From Calliopum simillimum (taxonomy: Eukaryota > Arthropoda > Insecta > Diptera > Lauxaniidae): DNA of 64,000 nucleotides. Positions within the stretch are counted from its first letter, which is position 1. Each line of letters starts with the position of its first letter. This document shows positions 49,401 through 59,000 of the stretch, one piece after another. Location: positions 3,286,001 to 3,350,000 of the forward strand of contig OX638372.1 in assembly GCA_951812925.1 (NCBI GenBank). The letters run 5' to 3'. Made by a program: the position numbers and the translations under genes. The notes beneath the pieces are model-generated. The model searched no databases, was not told the DNA's origin, and saw nothing but the letters and a program-made list of their open reading frames with translations.

Positions 49401-51412
49401 GCACAGCGGAAGCGATAAGAAGGGGAAACGCTTTAATAAATTCAAATATTTTACTAAGCGAGGTGAGAGCGCGTATGGAGTGAGAGGGAGAAGCAGTTGT
49501 TTGTATGTTGTAGAAAACGCTGGCGGATTAAATAGAGCTCCATAAAATAATTATAGCAATATAACAGCGTTTCAATTATTAACATATGTTCAAATTGTTT
49601 AAAATATTATGTTGCTTTCATTAACTCATACTCTGAACTGATTGTGGTACAAAAAAAAAAAAAAAAAAAAAACCGATTGAAATGTATTAATCCGCCAGTG
49701 GATTTCATTACATTAAACAGTACCCCTGCAAGAACGTATCAGTTATATAACTCATTATTTATGTATTATTGCTGCTGAAAGTATTGGTTATAAATCTGAA
49801 AACTTTCAATTAGTTTGTACAGAGCGTTAGGACAAATCTAACTCATACTTTTCTATACGTGTGACTTTGTATCCCTTTCTGGTACATGTGTTGTTATTAC
49901 AGTGAGTTACTAAGTTGGTCTCTTTCCCACTTGTCATTCATAACCTGTGTATAACCAATTCAATATACTTACCAAATACTTCTACCAAACAAACGACTGA
50001 CAGATATAATTGATATTTATTTATTTTTTATTTTAAAATCAGTAGGTACGAGTACATAACAATAGTAAAAAGTATAGCTAATAATGCTACATAAGCACCA
50101 ATCCATCGCAAAACATCACTTCAATATTACGTTTTTTTGGATCCTGATAGAACGGCAAGGATTGTGCTAGTATACGATTGGGTGGAGCCAAGAAATAAGA
50201 GTCTTTTTGGTCAACTTCTTTTTTACAATATTCTTCCGTAGAAATTAGGAAGTAATAAACATCATTTGAGATCACAATACCCTCCTTTAGAAATAGACCA
50301 TAATCCTTATAAAATGCTTCGTTCGGGTTGTTTAGAAACACATTCTTGTAGAAAATGTAAAAAGAGACTGCTGAGTACATTTGAAAGTTTTCTGCGAAAT
50401 TTTTAAAATACAGATTTATACATGAACAATCAATCTAAAAAGAGTGATAATAAGTGACTTACTATAAGAGGACTGTTTTGGAGCAATTCTCTGTTTAAAT
50501 CCAATGGAATATCTTCAGAATTAACGACACCAACATTAAAATATGATTATTTAAAATTCTCATTTGTAGAAAATGTTTTTTTTTTTTTTTTTTGAATGAT
50601 TTTACTTTGACAAAAAAATCAGAGTTAAATTTCACTTCAAAAATACAAAGGTGCAGAAAGAGAAGAAGATATACTCAAAATTTGTTGTCTTTCTTAACCA
50701 TTATAAGATATGTAAACTATGTCAATATTTTGTATTAGTGTTGGTACCAAAAATAATCTTTTTGTAAATGTGTTAGAGAATTGGTTATAACGTTCTTGCA
50801 GGGACACATTATTCATATACGCACACATACAAATGCATGTTTCTTTATTGGTGTTGTCAAATAATTTTGCCTTGGCTTTTGCTTAATGTTTGCTTTATTT
50901 TTAATTTAGATGATAGTTCCTTAAAATCAAGTCCAAAATCCAATGAGCGTATTATAATTGGTCATGAAAAGAGTGCAACACACGCTGAGCGTAGATCAGA
51001 AATGACTGCAGCTTTATCCAAAAAATATGAAGGCAAATCTCGAGAGGTTAGTTGAAATATATTTGTTGTAAATTGTTTGTTGGCTTAATTTTGATTTCAA
51101 ATTTAGGAATTGATGCTTATTGCAAACGGCATGGAAAACGAAGCGCTATTGCAACGCCAACGCGTGAAAGAGCTTGAGGACTATTTGGATAACTTATTGT
51201 TACGCGTTATGGAAACACATCCAAAAATTTTACAGAATCCCTACTCAAGAACAACATCTGCCAAGAGGTAAGACTAGAAAAGTTGTACGATTCCATAACT
51301 CTTTTTTTTTCTTTTATGTTTAAAATTCTGTTGGCTTTAATTGTTACTGTTAATATGTTTTTTATATTTGCTCATTTGTTATTTAAAAACTTTTTTTTTT
51401 AGCAGCTCGTGA
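25466..51412 (+). CDS. Rip11: Rab11 family-interacting protein (Rip11-like), six coding exons, 758 residues
   Basis: Class I Rab11-FIPs bind Rab11-GTP through a C-terminal helix and membranes through an N-terminal C2 domain, and act in recycling-endosome-to-apical-membrane transport. Exons join(25466-25496, 47448-47592, 47670-49462, 50910-51046, 51107-51267, 51403-51412) have canonical splice sites and matching phases, giving 759 codons with the stop. The C2 domain is residues 1-134 (MWSPTHIQVTVQKAKGL ... FLGQVTQPL ... GELEVRISFVV). A Ser-rich acidic middle follows, then a Glu/Arg/Gln-rich coiled coil (about 524-609) and the FIP Rab-binding helix at about 690-745, with ELMLIANGMENE, RVKELEDYLDNLLLRVME and PKIL. 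The order and the RBD motif YLDNLLLRVME are diagnostic. Length is similar to class I FIPs. The gene is unusual here for a ~22 kb first intron. Confidence 0.93.
29155..30055 (+). mobile_element. dispersed element, copy A
   Basis: It starts GGGTGATTCTACTCACGAGG and runs to about CGCAGAAAAAAATG then CCGAAATTATG. Most of its length matches, in opposite orientation, the copy at 38209-40055, including CAGCCTCC..GGCA, TTGACCGGCCCG and GAACTTAGA words. The 3' terminal repeat seen in copy B is missing or diverged. No coding frame. Confidence 0.65.
30214..30650. repeat. single diverged arm related to the 34026-35417 foldback
   Basis: TAGTGCGGTCATTTGGTAGA then TTTACCTGGAAAG resembles the end of the 34 kb foldback (GTACAGTCATTTGGTAG, TTTTACCTGGAAAG). 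Further matches follow in the same order (TACGACTCAAAGTTCAGGAG, CGACTTACCGTTCATGAGAT). The opposite arm is absent. Confidence 0.6.
30761..32266. mobile_element. foldback element A (1.5 kb)
   Basis: Arms of about 670 bp (30761-31430 and 31617-32266) are inverted copies. Outer ends are ATAGTGGAG and CTCCACTAT, followed inward by TTTTAACCTAGGAT and ATCCTAGGTTAAAA; inner matches include GCTCCGAACAAAATTAACTG with CAGTTAATTTTATTCGGAGC. If the target duplication is TA, the element starts GTGGAG. No transposase ORF. Confidence 0.8.
33636..33750 (+). ncRNA. tRNA-like sequence (SINE head or decayed tRNA)
   Basis: TGGCTTAGAGG (33645-33655) fits the Pol III A box and GGTTCAAATCC (33716-33726) fits the B box, 71 bases apart, with T-runs from 33741 on. 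The predicted acceptor strands do not pair, so this is not a working tRNA. A tRNA-derived SINE promoter is the best reading. Confidence 0.4.
34026..35417. mobile_element. foldback element B (1.4 kb, near-perfect arms)
   Basis: Arms of roughly 675 bp (34026-34699 and 34734-35417) are almost identical inverted copies around a 34-bp loop. Ends are AGTACAGTCATTTGG and CCAAATGATTGTACT, flanked by TA on each side. High arm identity suggests a young insertion or ongoing gene conversion. There is no ORF of coding character. The right arm has a few extra bases near 35390-35403. Confidence 0.88.
37612..37976. mobile_element. internally deleted copy of the fly dispersed repeat
   Basis: It shares the start (GGGTATATTCACTTTGTCC ... 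CGATATAGCCATG) and end (AGGGTATTTAGTTTTTGGCC) with 21008-22868 but is 365 bp long: it jumps from the start block straight into the last ~140-bp unit. Confidence 0.7.
38209..40055 (-). mobile_element. dispersed element, copy B, interrupted
   Basis: Reverse-orientation relative of 29155-30055. Ends are GGGTGATTCTACTCATTAC on the left and CTCGTGAGTAGAATAAATC on the right, imperfect TIRs of about 15 bp. It is split at 38762-39645 by another element; without that insertion it would be about 960 bp. Confidence 0.7.
38762..39645. mobile_element. 884-bp TIR insertion with four GTAAC(TCGC)GTTAC motifs
   Basis: TIR GGGTAATTCCATG on the left and CATGGAAATACCC on the right (one mismatch), flanked by ATTA at 38758-38761 and 39646-39649. 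Removing the element and one ATTA restores the sequence found in copy A near 29500. GGTAACTCGCGTTAC occurs at 38775, 38951, 39141 and 39165 (starts approximate within a base or two). No ORF. Confidence 0.82.
41259..42145. mobile_element. element with two 36-bp arrays around a tRNA-like core, copy 1
   Basis: It runs from CCCAATGGGGAATGGAGCGC to CATCGAAATTTTCTGTTGGG; the termini CCCAA/TTGGG are short inverted repeats. A second copy lies at 55056-56075. Left array about 41374-41560 and right array about 41878-42045, each about five units of ATGCTCTTTGGATGCGCATC then GCTCTCGCATCCAGAA. The unit length is a multiple of three and lacks stops in several frames, so the open frames across it are repeat artefacts. 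Confidence 0.75.
41735..41825 (-). ncRNA. tRNA-like sequence inside the 36-bp-array element
   Basis: On the minus strand: AGAGCAGTGGTCTAGCGACT then a D-arm-like and anticodon-like segment, then GGTTCAACTCC, a B box, followed by GGCCCAGACC. A diverged copy is present at the matching place in 55056-56075 (about 55688-55775). The core may be tRNA-derived; the folded arms are imperfect. Confidence 0.45.
43106..43172. repeat. perfect 27-bp-stem hairpin beside a poly-A run
   Basis: TCAATAAATAAATGGGCTTT then AGGTCAGT is exactly inverted 12 bases later as ACTGACCTAAAGCCCATTTA then TTTATTGA, followed directly by about 22 A residues. Confidence 0.85.
47448..47592 (+). CDS. Rip11: Rip11-like exon 2 (C2 domain)
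   Basis: The acceptor is tactttcag and the donor is gtatgt. It reads QKAKGLLTKGKNGTNNCFV, TIGLGKEKYQTSVKEK and NVSWNEECE, the first half of a C2 domain. It ends with two bases of a Leu codon. Confidence 0.92.
47670..49462 (+). CDS. Rip11: Rip11-like exon 3 (rest of C2, linker, coiled coil)
   Basis: Acceptor ttcttgtag. It completes the C2 domain (IPDQGNRAELVLTCLHRNN, DEFLGQVTQPLNEMDVYDRP), then a Lys/Ser-rich segment, an acidic Ser stretch (DSSASSSDSDDDEDK), and a charged coiled coil. The donor gtgaga at 49463 splits a Gly/Asp codon. The frame stays open into the intron to 49545. Confidence 0.93.
49724..50803. mobile_element. TIR element in the Rip11 intron before exon 4 (1.08 kb)
   Basis: CCCTGCAAGAACGT at 49724 is inverted as ACGTTCTTGCAGGG ending at 50803 (14 bp, perfect). 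The interior carries a minus-strand ORF (50087-50434). No clear target duplication was found, so the boundaries rest on the TIRs alone. Superfamily not assigned. Confidence 0.6.
50087..50434 (-). pseudogene. orphan ORF inside the intronic TIR element, probably a gene remnant
   Basis: From an acceptor-like TTTTTAG at 50435 the frame runs to the TAA at 50087, about 115 codons; the first ATG is at 50380. It has good protein character, with MYSAVSFYIFYKNVFLNN, YYFLISTEEYCKKEV, FLAPPNRILAQSLPFYQD and a C-terminus DGLVLM. Upstream, 50464-50542 also reads sensibly (NSEDIPLDLNRELLQNSPLI) and stops at a GTAAGT, but the implied intron is only 28 bp and no ATG precedes it. I do not recognise the family. 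Either a transposon-carried gene fragment or a decayed nested gene. Confidence 0.4.
50910..51046 (+). CDS. Rip11: Rip11-like exon 4
   Basis: Acceptor ttaatttag, donor gttagt. It codes DDSSLKSSPKSNERIIIGHE and ends TAALSKKYEGKSRE, the lead-in to the Rab-binding helix. The 1447-bp intron before it contains a TIR element. Confidence 0.92.
51107..51267 (+). CDS. Rip11: Rip11-like exon 5 (FIP Rab11-binding domain)
   Basis: It codes ELMLIANGMENEALLQRQRV, KELEDYLDNLLLRVMETHP and KILQNPYSRTTSAK. This is the FIP-RBD amphipathic helix; the YLDNLL-RVME core is near invariant among Rab11-FIPs. Donor gtaaga. Confidence 0.95.
51403..51412 (+). CDS. Rip11: Rip11-like terminal exon (start of), with tandem acceptor
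   Basis: After the poly-T tract at 51391-51400 the sequence is AGCAGCTCGTGA. The first AG gives SSS-stop and the second gives SS-stop. Either ends the protein a few residues after the RBD, as in other class I FIPs. A candidate AATAAA is at 51610-51615. Confidence 0.75.
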
Positions 51413-51609
51413 AAATTAGTATTTTAAGATAATCCTGACTAAAATCTCGCACCAGTTTTTTTTTTTGATTCAGGTTTTTTCTATACATGGAATTTATTGA
51501 GAAAACCTTGGACAAATGCAATGAATTCGATCTTCATTTCAAAATACTGCACTTTGAACGAAAACTTTTTGGAGTTAGGTTCAAGTCGGTGTAATTGTTA
51601 TAACAAAAT

Positions 51610-51615
51610 AATAAA
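51610..51615 (+). terminator. candidate poly(A) signal of the Rip11-like gene
   Basis: First AATAAA after the stop, about 200 bases downstream. More distal signals exist in AT-rich sequence. Confidence 0.35.
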
Positions 51616-52783
51616 GATCACATCAATACAAACAAGATTTCTAGACCTCCCCCTATGACGCATCTTTATACCATAATATTCAATAATCGTAAAATTTTTT
51701 TTTTTGTGTAAATTAAACTTATTCCTTAATTCTGGTTTTGCAACTCGAATATTATAGGGGTAATAGGGTTTTTTATGAAAACGTCTGTTCAAGCTTAAAC
51801 CTATTTTTATTCATATCATTTGACGCATCAATCATTTTTTTTTTTGCTGTTTTAAAAGGGGCGTTCAGATATTCTGTAAAAAGACTTTTATTGACTTGTA
51901 TCCCCGTCATAGGTGTTGCTGATAACAGTAAAAAATTCTGTATTGAATGATATCAGCATTATGAAAAACTTTTTAAAAATTGGCAAAGTTATGACAATTT
52001 GAAGTTTTTAGTTGAAAAAAGAATAAAATAAAAAGACGGTAGACGGTACTTTTTTTCTTGATTTGCTGTGACTTTTGGTATTGCTGTAAAGAAAAAAGTT
52101 TATCTACATGCGGACTATTTGAAGCTATAGATTTCCCCCATGTCATAGTTCAAATTCTTTTCATTTTGGCATTTTAATGTCATTAAGTATTATTTTGAAT
52201 GATATATTAAAATGTTCAAAGTTATTTTTCTTTATTTTTTCATAGTCCTTACTTTATTTCTTCTATCACTTTGCACTTGCCTTTATTTTTTCACCACACG
52301 CCATTAATTTGTATTCTCTTTTTAGTTCACTGTCTTGCACAAATCTTATAAAGTATCCATCATAGTTTGTCCTTTTCGATATCTTTTTAATAAATGGTAA
52401 TAATAAAATTTCGAATACACCAACAAATTTGTGTACTTTTTTTCTGTAGTTTTAAAAATTACATCGAAATGAATGATTTTTTATAAAACGCAAATGTTAC
52501 TGCATGCAAACGCAACTGATTTGAATGGCAGCTGAGTTAAATACTACACGTACTTGGCAAGTAAACTATTTAATTTTTATGATTTCTGTTTTAAAGGGAA
52601 ATGGTTTCATCTCATAAGTTAATTATCCGTTGTCTGCTGATTACCAAAAATTTTCAAATGCACCTAATGCAACTGTGAAAAATTAATTAAAAAATAAAAT
52701 CATGATAACAAGTTTCAGCATGCATGCTTGTCTACTGTATGTCCATAAGTTAGAATGCTTGAACGCTTTTTCATCTTATTCAG

Positions 52784-53191
52784 CCCTATTCCCAATTGTC
52801 GTTTCAATTTCGTTTCTGAGGCGTTTTAGTTTTTATCGTCGCCTTGTTTCTAAATTTGGAGCCTGGAAATATATTGGATCGATGAGAAGTGTTTATAGAG
52901 GGGTTAAGAAAACGAGGCAATCACACTTATCATCGTTTTTCTGATACCTCGATAGCCACCCCTTGTCGTTCCAATATATTTCAATATTTTTCAATATATA
53001 GGAACGACGAGGAGATTTTATCGAGGGGTTAGGAAAACGAAGTAATCAAACATATGCTTCGTGTTCCTAATCCCTTGATAAACACTCCTCATCGTTTCAA
53101 TATATTTCCAGACTCCAAATTTAGATATGAGACGACGAAAAAAACTAAAACGCATCAGAAACGAAATAGAAACGACAATTGGGAATATGGG
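52784..53191. mobile_element. palindromic MITE-like element (~410 bp)
   Basis: CCCTATTCCCAATTGTCGTT on the left is mirrored by AACGACAATTGGGAATATGG then GTC on the right. Inversion continues through CGTTTCTGAGGCGTTTTAGT / ACTAAAACGCATCAGAAACG and nested GAGGGGTTA-GAAAACGA blocks to a centre near 52990. Confidence 0.8.
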
Positions 53192-54052
53192 TCATTGTTT
53201 ATTTTAATATTCCAAAATTGTTATTTCAAAATACATTATTAATTTGTAAATTTTGTTTTTTTTTTTACAGTGGTTAAATATTTGATAATTTTTGTGAGTT
53301 AAATTATATAATCCATCACAAAAACCAAAACAACAAAAACATTTTAATCACCACGTTGCCTTCGAGTGAAATTCAAGTGCTTTTTTATTTTATATGTTTA
53401 ACTAAGAATAATAACTAAATAGTGAATTGTATTGTATTTATATTGATCAGCAAAAAGCATTGTATGATTTGAACGATATTAAAAATTTTATTAAAGTATT
53501 TTTCATAAACCTACACAAGCTAAAATTTTAACAAATAATAATATAGTTTTTAAGTTTAATTATTTAAGCTAATCACAGCAATAGAAATGTAGAACGACCG
53601 AAAATTTGGACACAAAAATAAAAAAAAACTTAACATCTTTTTTTAAATGTATTATCTTTGTATTTAGTCTTAAGTCAATTCGATACAATATTTTTTTTTT
53701 AAAATTGTGAAAAGCTGTTAAAAGTTTGCATTTGTAAAATAAGTTTGCTTCATTTTCGATATGCAAACAAGGACTTAAAGTTTATTTCATGTAATTGGTA
53801 AAACGGCTTACAATAGGAGACTTATAATGTATTTAATAAAACTTTTAATTCTTGTGAAAATATTTATTTATTGGCTTTACACTAATTTTTAAAGTGATGA
53901 AAATTTTATCTTTATATTACTTGTTTTGATTATAATTATGTTCTCATGCATCTTATATTGTATTTGATGAAAAAAATAATAATAAATAAATAAAACGTTT
54001 ATATGAAATTTATATATTTAACCAAAAAAATCTGATTTATTTTTTTTATTTT

Positions 54053-54721
54053 ATTCAATCGTTTTTGAAGGCTACGTACTATCGTTACAGAAACAATAGC
54101 AAAGAATTTTTGAGACTAGCTATATCAAGATATATAGAAGAAGACTGCAAAGAAAACTCAGACCGCTAACGTTGAGGTTCTATAAGAAATTATGGATGTT
54201 TAAACCGAATGACCACAGATAATGTTTTTGAAACATTAGCAAATATTGAGGAGCAAAACTTTCCTGAGCTGCCAAATCAGACTGATAACGTGGTGGTTTT
54301 AGATCAAATGAGCCCACATAGAGTTTTCGAAAGCTTAGCTAATGTAGAGGAACAAGGCTTTGCAGGGCCGCCAACTCTGATTCCCTTTAAAAAATCAAAA
54401 ATAATAGGTCCCGGAAAAAATAAAGAAATGCGAAAAGATAACAAAATGTTTGAAGAGTTATCTCAAAATCATCTAGATAAGCAATGCTTTGTTTTCTTGG
54501 ACGAAATGACCCTTAAACAAAATTTTGGCTAAGATGAAAATTATGATCTTCTGCTGGGCGTGCAAGATATAAGACGGGCTGAAACGATCTCCTAAAATTG
54601 GAAAAACGCTTTTGAAAAGTTGAAGGGTAGAAACAATGATTGGGAACATATTCTCAATTATTATCTGTATAAAAATTCTGTTCCCACAGTTGTAAAAAAA
54701 AATAATAAAAGACGTGATTGA
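54053..54721 (+). pseudogene. decayed unidentified protein gene with four in-frame stops
   Basis: One frame reads as protein for about 220 codons: SFLKATYYRYRNNSKEFLRL, AISRYIEEDCKENSDR, two stops, then an uninterrupted 107-codon stretch from ATG 54209 (MTTDNVFETLANIEEQNFPE ... DEMTLKQNFG), TAA at 54530, DENYDLLLGVQDIRRAETIS, TAA at 54593, then NWKNAFEKLKGRNNDWEHIL and NYYLYKNSVPTVVKK. The open part has an internal duplication: VFETLANIEEQNF and VFESLANVEEQGF about 35 residues apart. Preservation of one frame through four stops indicates a gene that decayed by point mutation. Family not recognised. Confidence 0.5.
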
Positions 54722-55055
54722 AACTACGACAAAATGAGACTTGATAACACTGTTCAAGCAGGAAAAAATTTCTTGTGTATTAACATTTTTTACTGAAATG
54801 ATCTACATTTTATTGCATACACAAAAGGGCTGTACAAAATTTTGGTAGAAAAAGTGAACTGCACGAAATTTGTTCAAAAATGTGGCATCTTTTAGGAGTT
54901 TCTAACATTAATGTTTTGTGATCAACTCTTATGTTTTAACATGGTCTTTAAAAATGTAAGAATCTTAAAATTTCAAAAGTCTGCGCTCTCTTTTATTGCA
55001 AATTAAATCATATTTTTGGTTTGTACTATACATATCATGTCTTTTGTTGTAAGTA

Positions 55056-56075
55056 CCCAATGGGGAGCGAAGCACATCAATAGCGCTTTCGAAGCGCTCT
55101 AAAGCAGCAGTGTAGCGCATCTCCAATAGCGCTGAAATTAACATAGGCATATCATTGGCACGAAGCGCTTAATTCTCGCTACAAGAAATGCTCTTTGGAT
55201 GCGCTTCCCTCTCGCTACCAGATATGCTCTTTGGATGCACTATATGTTCTCACTACCAGAAGTGTTTAAAAAATTAGTTTTTAATTGAACTTTTTAGTCA
55301 TACATATATATATATTTGCAAAGATCGATTTTTGTATAATTCAAATAAGTCCCTATTTATATTAAGAAACATTTCTATGAAAAACATTTTCAATTCTTTT
55401 TTAATGTTTCGTTTTCGTTTACAAGCAAAAAATGTTTCTCGGCGACATGTCAACTCGGTTGTATGTTTTCTTATGGCGAACTACAAATTTCTCAATACGA
55501 ATGACAAGCACAAAGCGTGTCTCATGTACGTGAAACAAAATTTCCTCTATCTTCCCCGTGCATCCCTCTCTCTCAAACGAAATGTTTTAAGTCAAAATGT
55601 TTCATCGTATAAATTGGGACTAACTACTTTTATTTTACTAAATAAATTATAATTGAAAAATTTGCAAGTTGAAAAACTTTGTGTTTGGTCTGGGCGGGAG
55701 TTGAATCGAGGACGTCACGGTTGGTACAATTCTCAAGCTGTGCCAGTCGCTAGATCACTGCTTCATCCTTGCGCTCTTACGAAGCCGACTTATAGACTTA
55801 TTATGTTTTGTGTGTAAATACGTCAAAAACGCTTCGTTATCGCTACCAGAAATGGTCTTTGGATGCGCTTCGCTCTCACTGCCAGAAATGCTCTTTGGAT
55901 ACTTTTTGGATGACAATAAAAAATATTAAAAAAAAAAAAACAAACAGAAAAATAAAGCTGCCTATTGCCTACCTATAGAGCAAAAAATATGCGCATCAAA
56001 ATCAGCTCTTTAGATGCGAGAAGGACGCGCATCGCTATTGCATCTTGCGGATGCGCATCGAAATTTTCTGTTGGG
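55056..56075. mobile_element. element with 36-bp units and tRNA-like core, copy 2 (diverged)
   Basis: Same termini as 41259-42145 (CCCAATGGGGAGCGAAGC ... GAAATTTTCTGTTGGG), same lead region (AGCGCTCTAAAGCAGCAGTG), the tRNA-like core at about 55688-55775, and only two or three 36-bp-type units on each side. Array length therefore differs between copies. Confidence 0.75.
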
Positions 56076-59000
56076 TATAAACGATCACCAGTAAAGATTG
56101 TATTTTGTCTTCTCGAAAATTTGCTGAGTTTCCTTATGTTTCATACACAGAATCTTAAAAATATAATATAATAATAAATTAATTATTATATTAATTGCTA
56201 TAACGGGTTGTTTTCGAACAAACAAATAAAACGACGCAACTCAGTAGGTAAATGGAAAACTCAGGAAAAATTTCGAAAAAGAAACACTCAGCAATAGATA
56301 TTTTCTTTAGGTAAAATTTTTGTTGATTGTGTATGTGAACAATGTTGCCAACATTAAATATCGTACAGATACATATTTAGTATAAACTGTTGACAGCAGA
56401 TGCTTTTAACATTGAATTCAAAGTGTAGACGCTTCAGTCTCTTTGTAAACTCGACGAAAATAACATCGAAGTAGAAAGATCGCGTCGGCAAAAATTTTAA
56501 AAAATAAATAAAAAATTAGCTTTTAACTAATTTTTAATTATAATTTTAAAAGAAAAAAATCGAATAATTACGATTTTTTCAATCTTAATAAATTGTTAAA
56601 AATACATACATATAAACATTAACTTGTAAGTTTTAATTTGTGTATTTGGTGTAAAAGTTTAAGAAAAATTTAAATAAAAACTACATGTTGTGATTTAAAA
56701 TTTTAGTGGTATGAAAACCGCGATATTTGAAGAAAATGCAATTTATGTACAAACATTTCGATGTAGCGTTTTCAAAATAGATGTATTGTTCCTTTGAAAG
56801 CTAGCGACCTCTGGTGTCGAGTGACCATTGAAATTATGGTGGCTGTTGCAGTAGCATGAATTGAAGTTAAATTAAATCTAATAAAACAACAAGCATAAAT
56901 AAAGCCACTCGCATTCATCAGATACACAGATACAATTTATCAATGTTTTTTTTTTTTTTATTTTTTTGTGAATCGTACATACTAAGTAATTTACATTCAG
57001 ATTTAGCACTACAAAATCAGTAGCAGTGCCAGATTGGGTTGGATTCATTAAATGGTTTGCGCGCTTTGGAGCGCATAAACAGAACAGTAGAGGCAACTGT
57101 AACCAATCAGTTTGATTGGGCTGGCCGGCTTAAAGCCGGGAAGAAGTTCAATGGTTATGTTTGCTGTTGAAAATATATCGTTATGAATGCTGTTATTAGT
57201 CACGGCTTTTGAATTTACGAAGATCACTATCGATTGATTTTGCAAGTGGAAATTTTGATGCAATGACTTCATTTTAAATGAAGGTTGATTGATTGATTAA
57301 ATGGGATACATTCACTGTTGACCAATTAAGTTAATATTTGGTTAGGCTAAAAGGGACTACTGTCTGCAAATCACATTTGGAAAATTCTTAAGAATTCGAT
57401 TTATTTTATATTACTGTACTCAACATGAGAGTATAACAGCTTCAAAAGCTTGAGTCTTAAAGAATCCAAGATTTAGTTTAACATGAAATTTAATACCGAA
57501 CCTCTCCAAACTGCCAGTTAAAATTCCACTTTGGAATAACTAGGATATTGAGCAAAACGACTCCAAAAATTTAGAAATAACTCAAATCTTTCAGAGAATC
57601 ATGAATAGCTTATGGCGTGTTATCTGATTGGATTCGGCTACACTGTGCGGGACCAGCCAGCCCCCGACTGAGCTCTAGATTTTAAATTTATATCATCATT
57701 CATCAGTCCCATTGACGATGATCATGATGATGATGGTGATGATGACGACGAGGCTTTGTGCGCTAACCGTTGATTGTTTTAAGCGTACGTTTAATATTTA
57801 CTCATTTCTGTTGTTGTATTGTATGTTATTACAGTTGTGTTTGTGTATCTGGTTGTTATTTAATTTTTTCTTGTCGAGAAATGGAAAAATATGATTGAAA
57901 TCTGTATCGTTTAACATTGTTATGATGGATAAATATAACGTTGAAGCTCGTAGATCAGCGAGCAAGAGCAATTCGATTGTACGCTGTCATTTAAAAAAAA
58001 AGATATACCATGTAAAACATACAAAAGATGCGTTTGTATCTTGTGAATATAAGATAAAAGTATACATACACGGTACATACATATGTACATACGGAAAGTG
58101 ATTATTATGTATATGGAGAAATTTGGTTATTTTTCCGCCCATTTTTTTATTTTTATTTTTGTCGCATTTAAAAGATCGTCAGTGTAATTGAGTGACAAAA
58201 TGAAGATGACTTTATTGACAGTCGAGGCTGCCCGCCAGTCAAACGTTTGCAACATTTTTGTGAATGGAAAATAAATTGTGAAAATGCCATGAATTGTTTT
58301 AAATAGAAACGGCGGCGGCGTATGTTAATGTTTAAAATAAAAAAAAACGAAAGAACGAATTGGAAAATATTTTATGAAAGTTGCTCCGGACACTGCACTG
58401 CATTGGAAACAACAAACTACACCATACGAATGCGATACTTAATGGCGTACGTGAGTGAAAAAGTGACAATATTTGACATTTGAGAATGAACTGATTGATG
58501 TATCCAACTTAAGTGTTAACATAATGCATTTTTAAAATTGTGAAAAAAATACAATGGAAGTAACATAGTCATGGTATCAATCGTGGAGTATTTTTTTTCT
58601 AGAAATTTGGTGAGATCATGCGATGCATTTTTTTAAGTTTCAGTATTTGATCCAAAATTAAATTTATAAATACAAAATATGTTATGTTCATAAATTTATG
58701 TTGTTTCCCTCCGCGATGTTTATTTGTTTGTTTAACAAGCATCTGGCACAAACAAATTAAGGTCAATGCACCGTAGAAAATTGCATTATTTATTGAGCTA
58801 TAAAATCTTGCACATTTTCATATTGAGGTGAATTATTTTTAAAATTCTTTATACGCGAAATTATGTATGTTGGTACATATATACATGGGTACAAACATTA
58901 ATATTTTCAAACTCCTCAGGCAATCAAAATCAGCTTGCTTAAGGTAAAATTATAGTTTTTGAATTTCAATTCACAAAACAAAAAACCCTTTAAGCCATGT

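Noticed and set aside
54530..54595. Programmed stop-codon read-through in the 54 kb ORF
   Set aside because: Four stops including adjacent TAA/TGA upstream of the ATG fit decay better than read-through; both internal stops are TAA, the least permissive.
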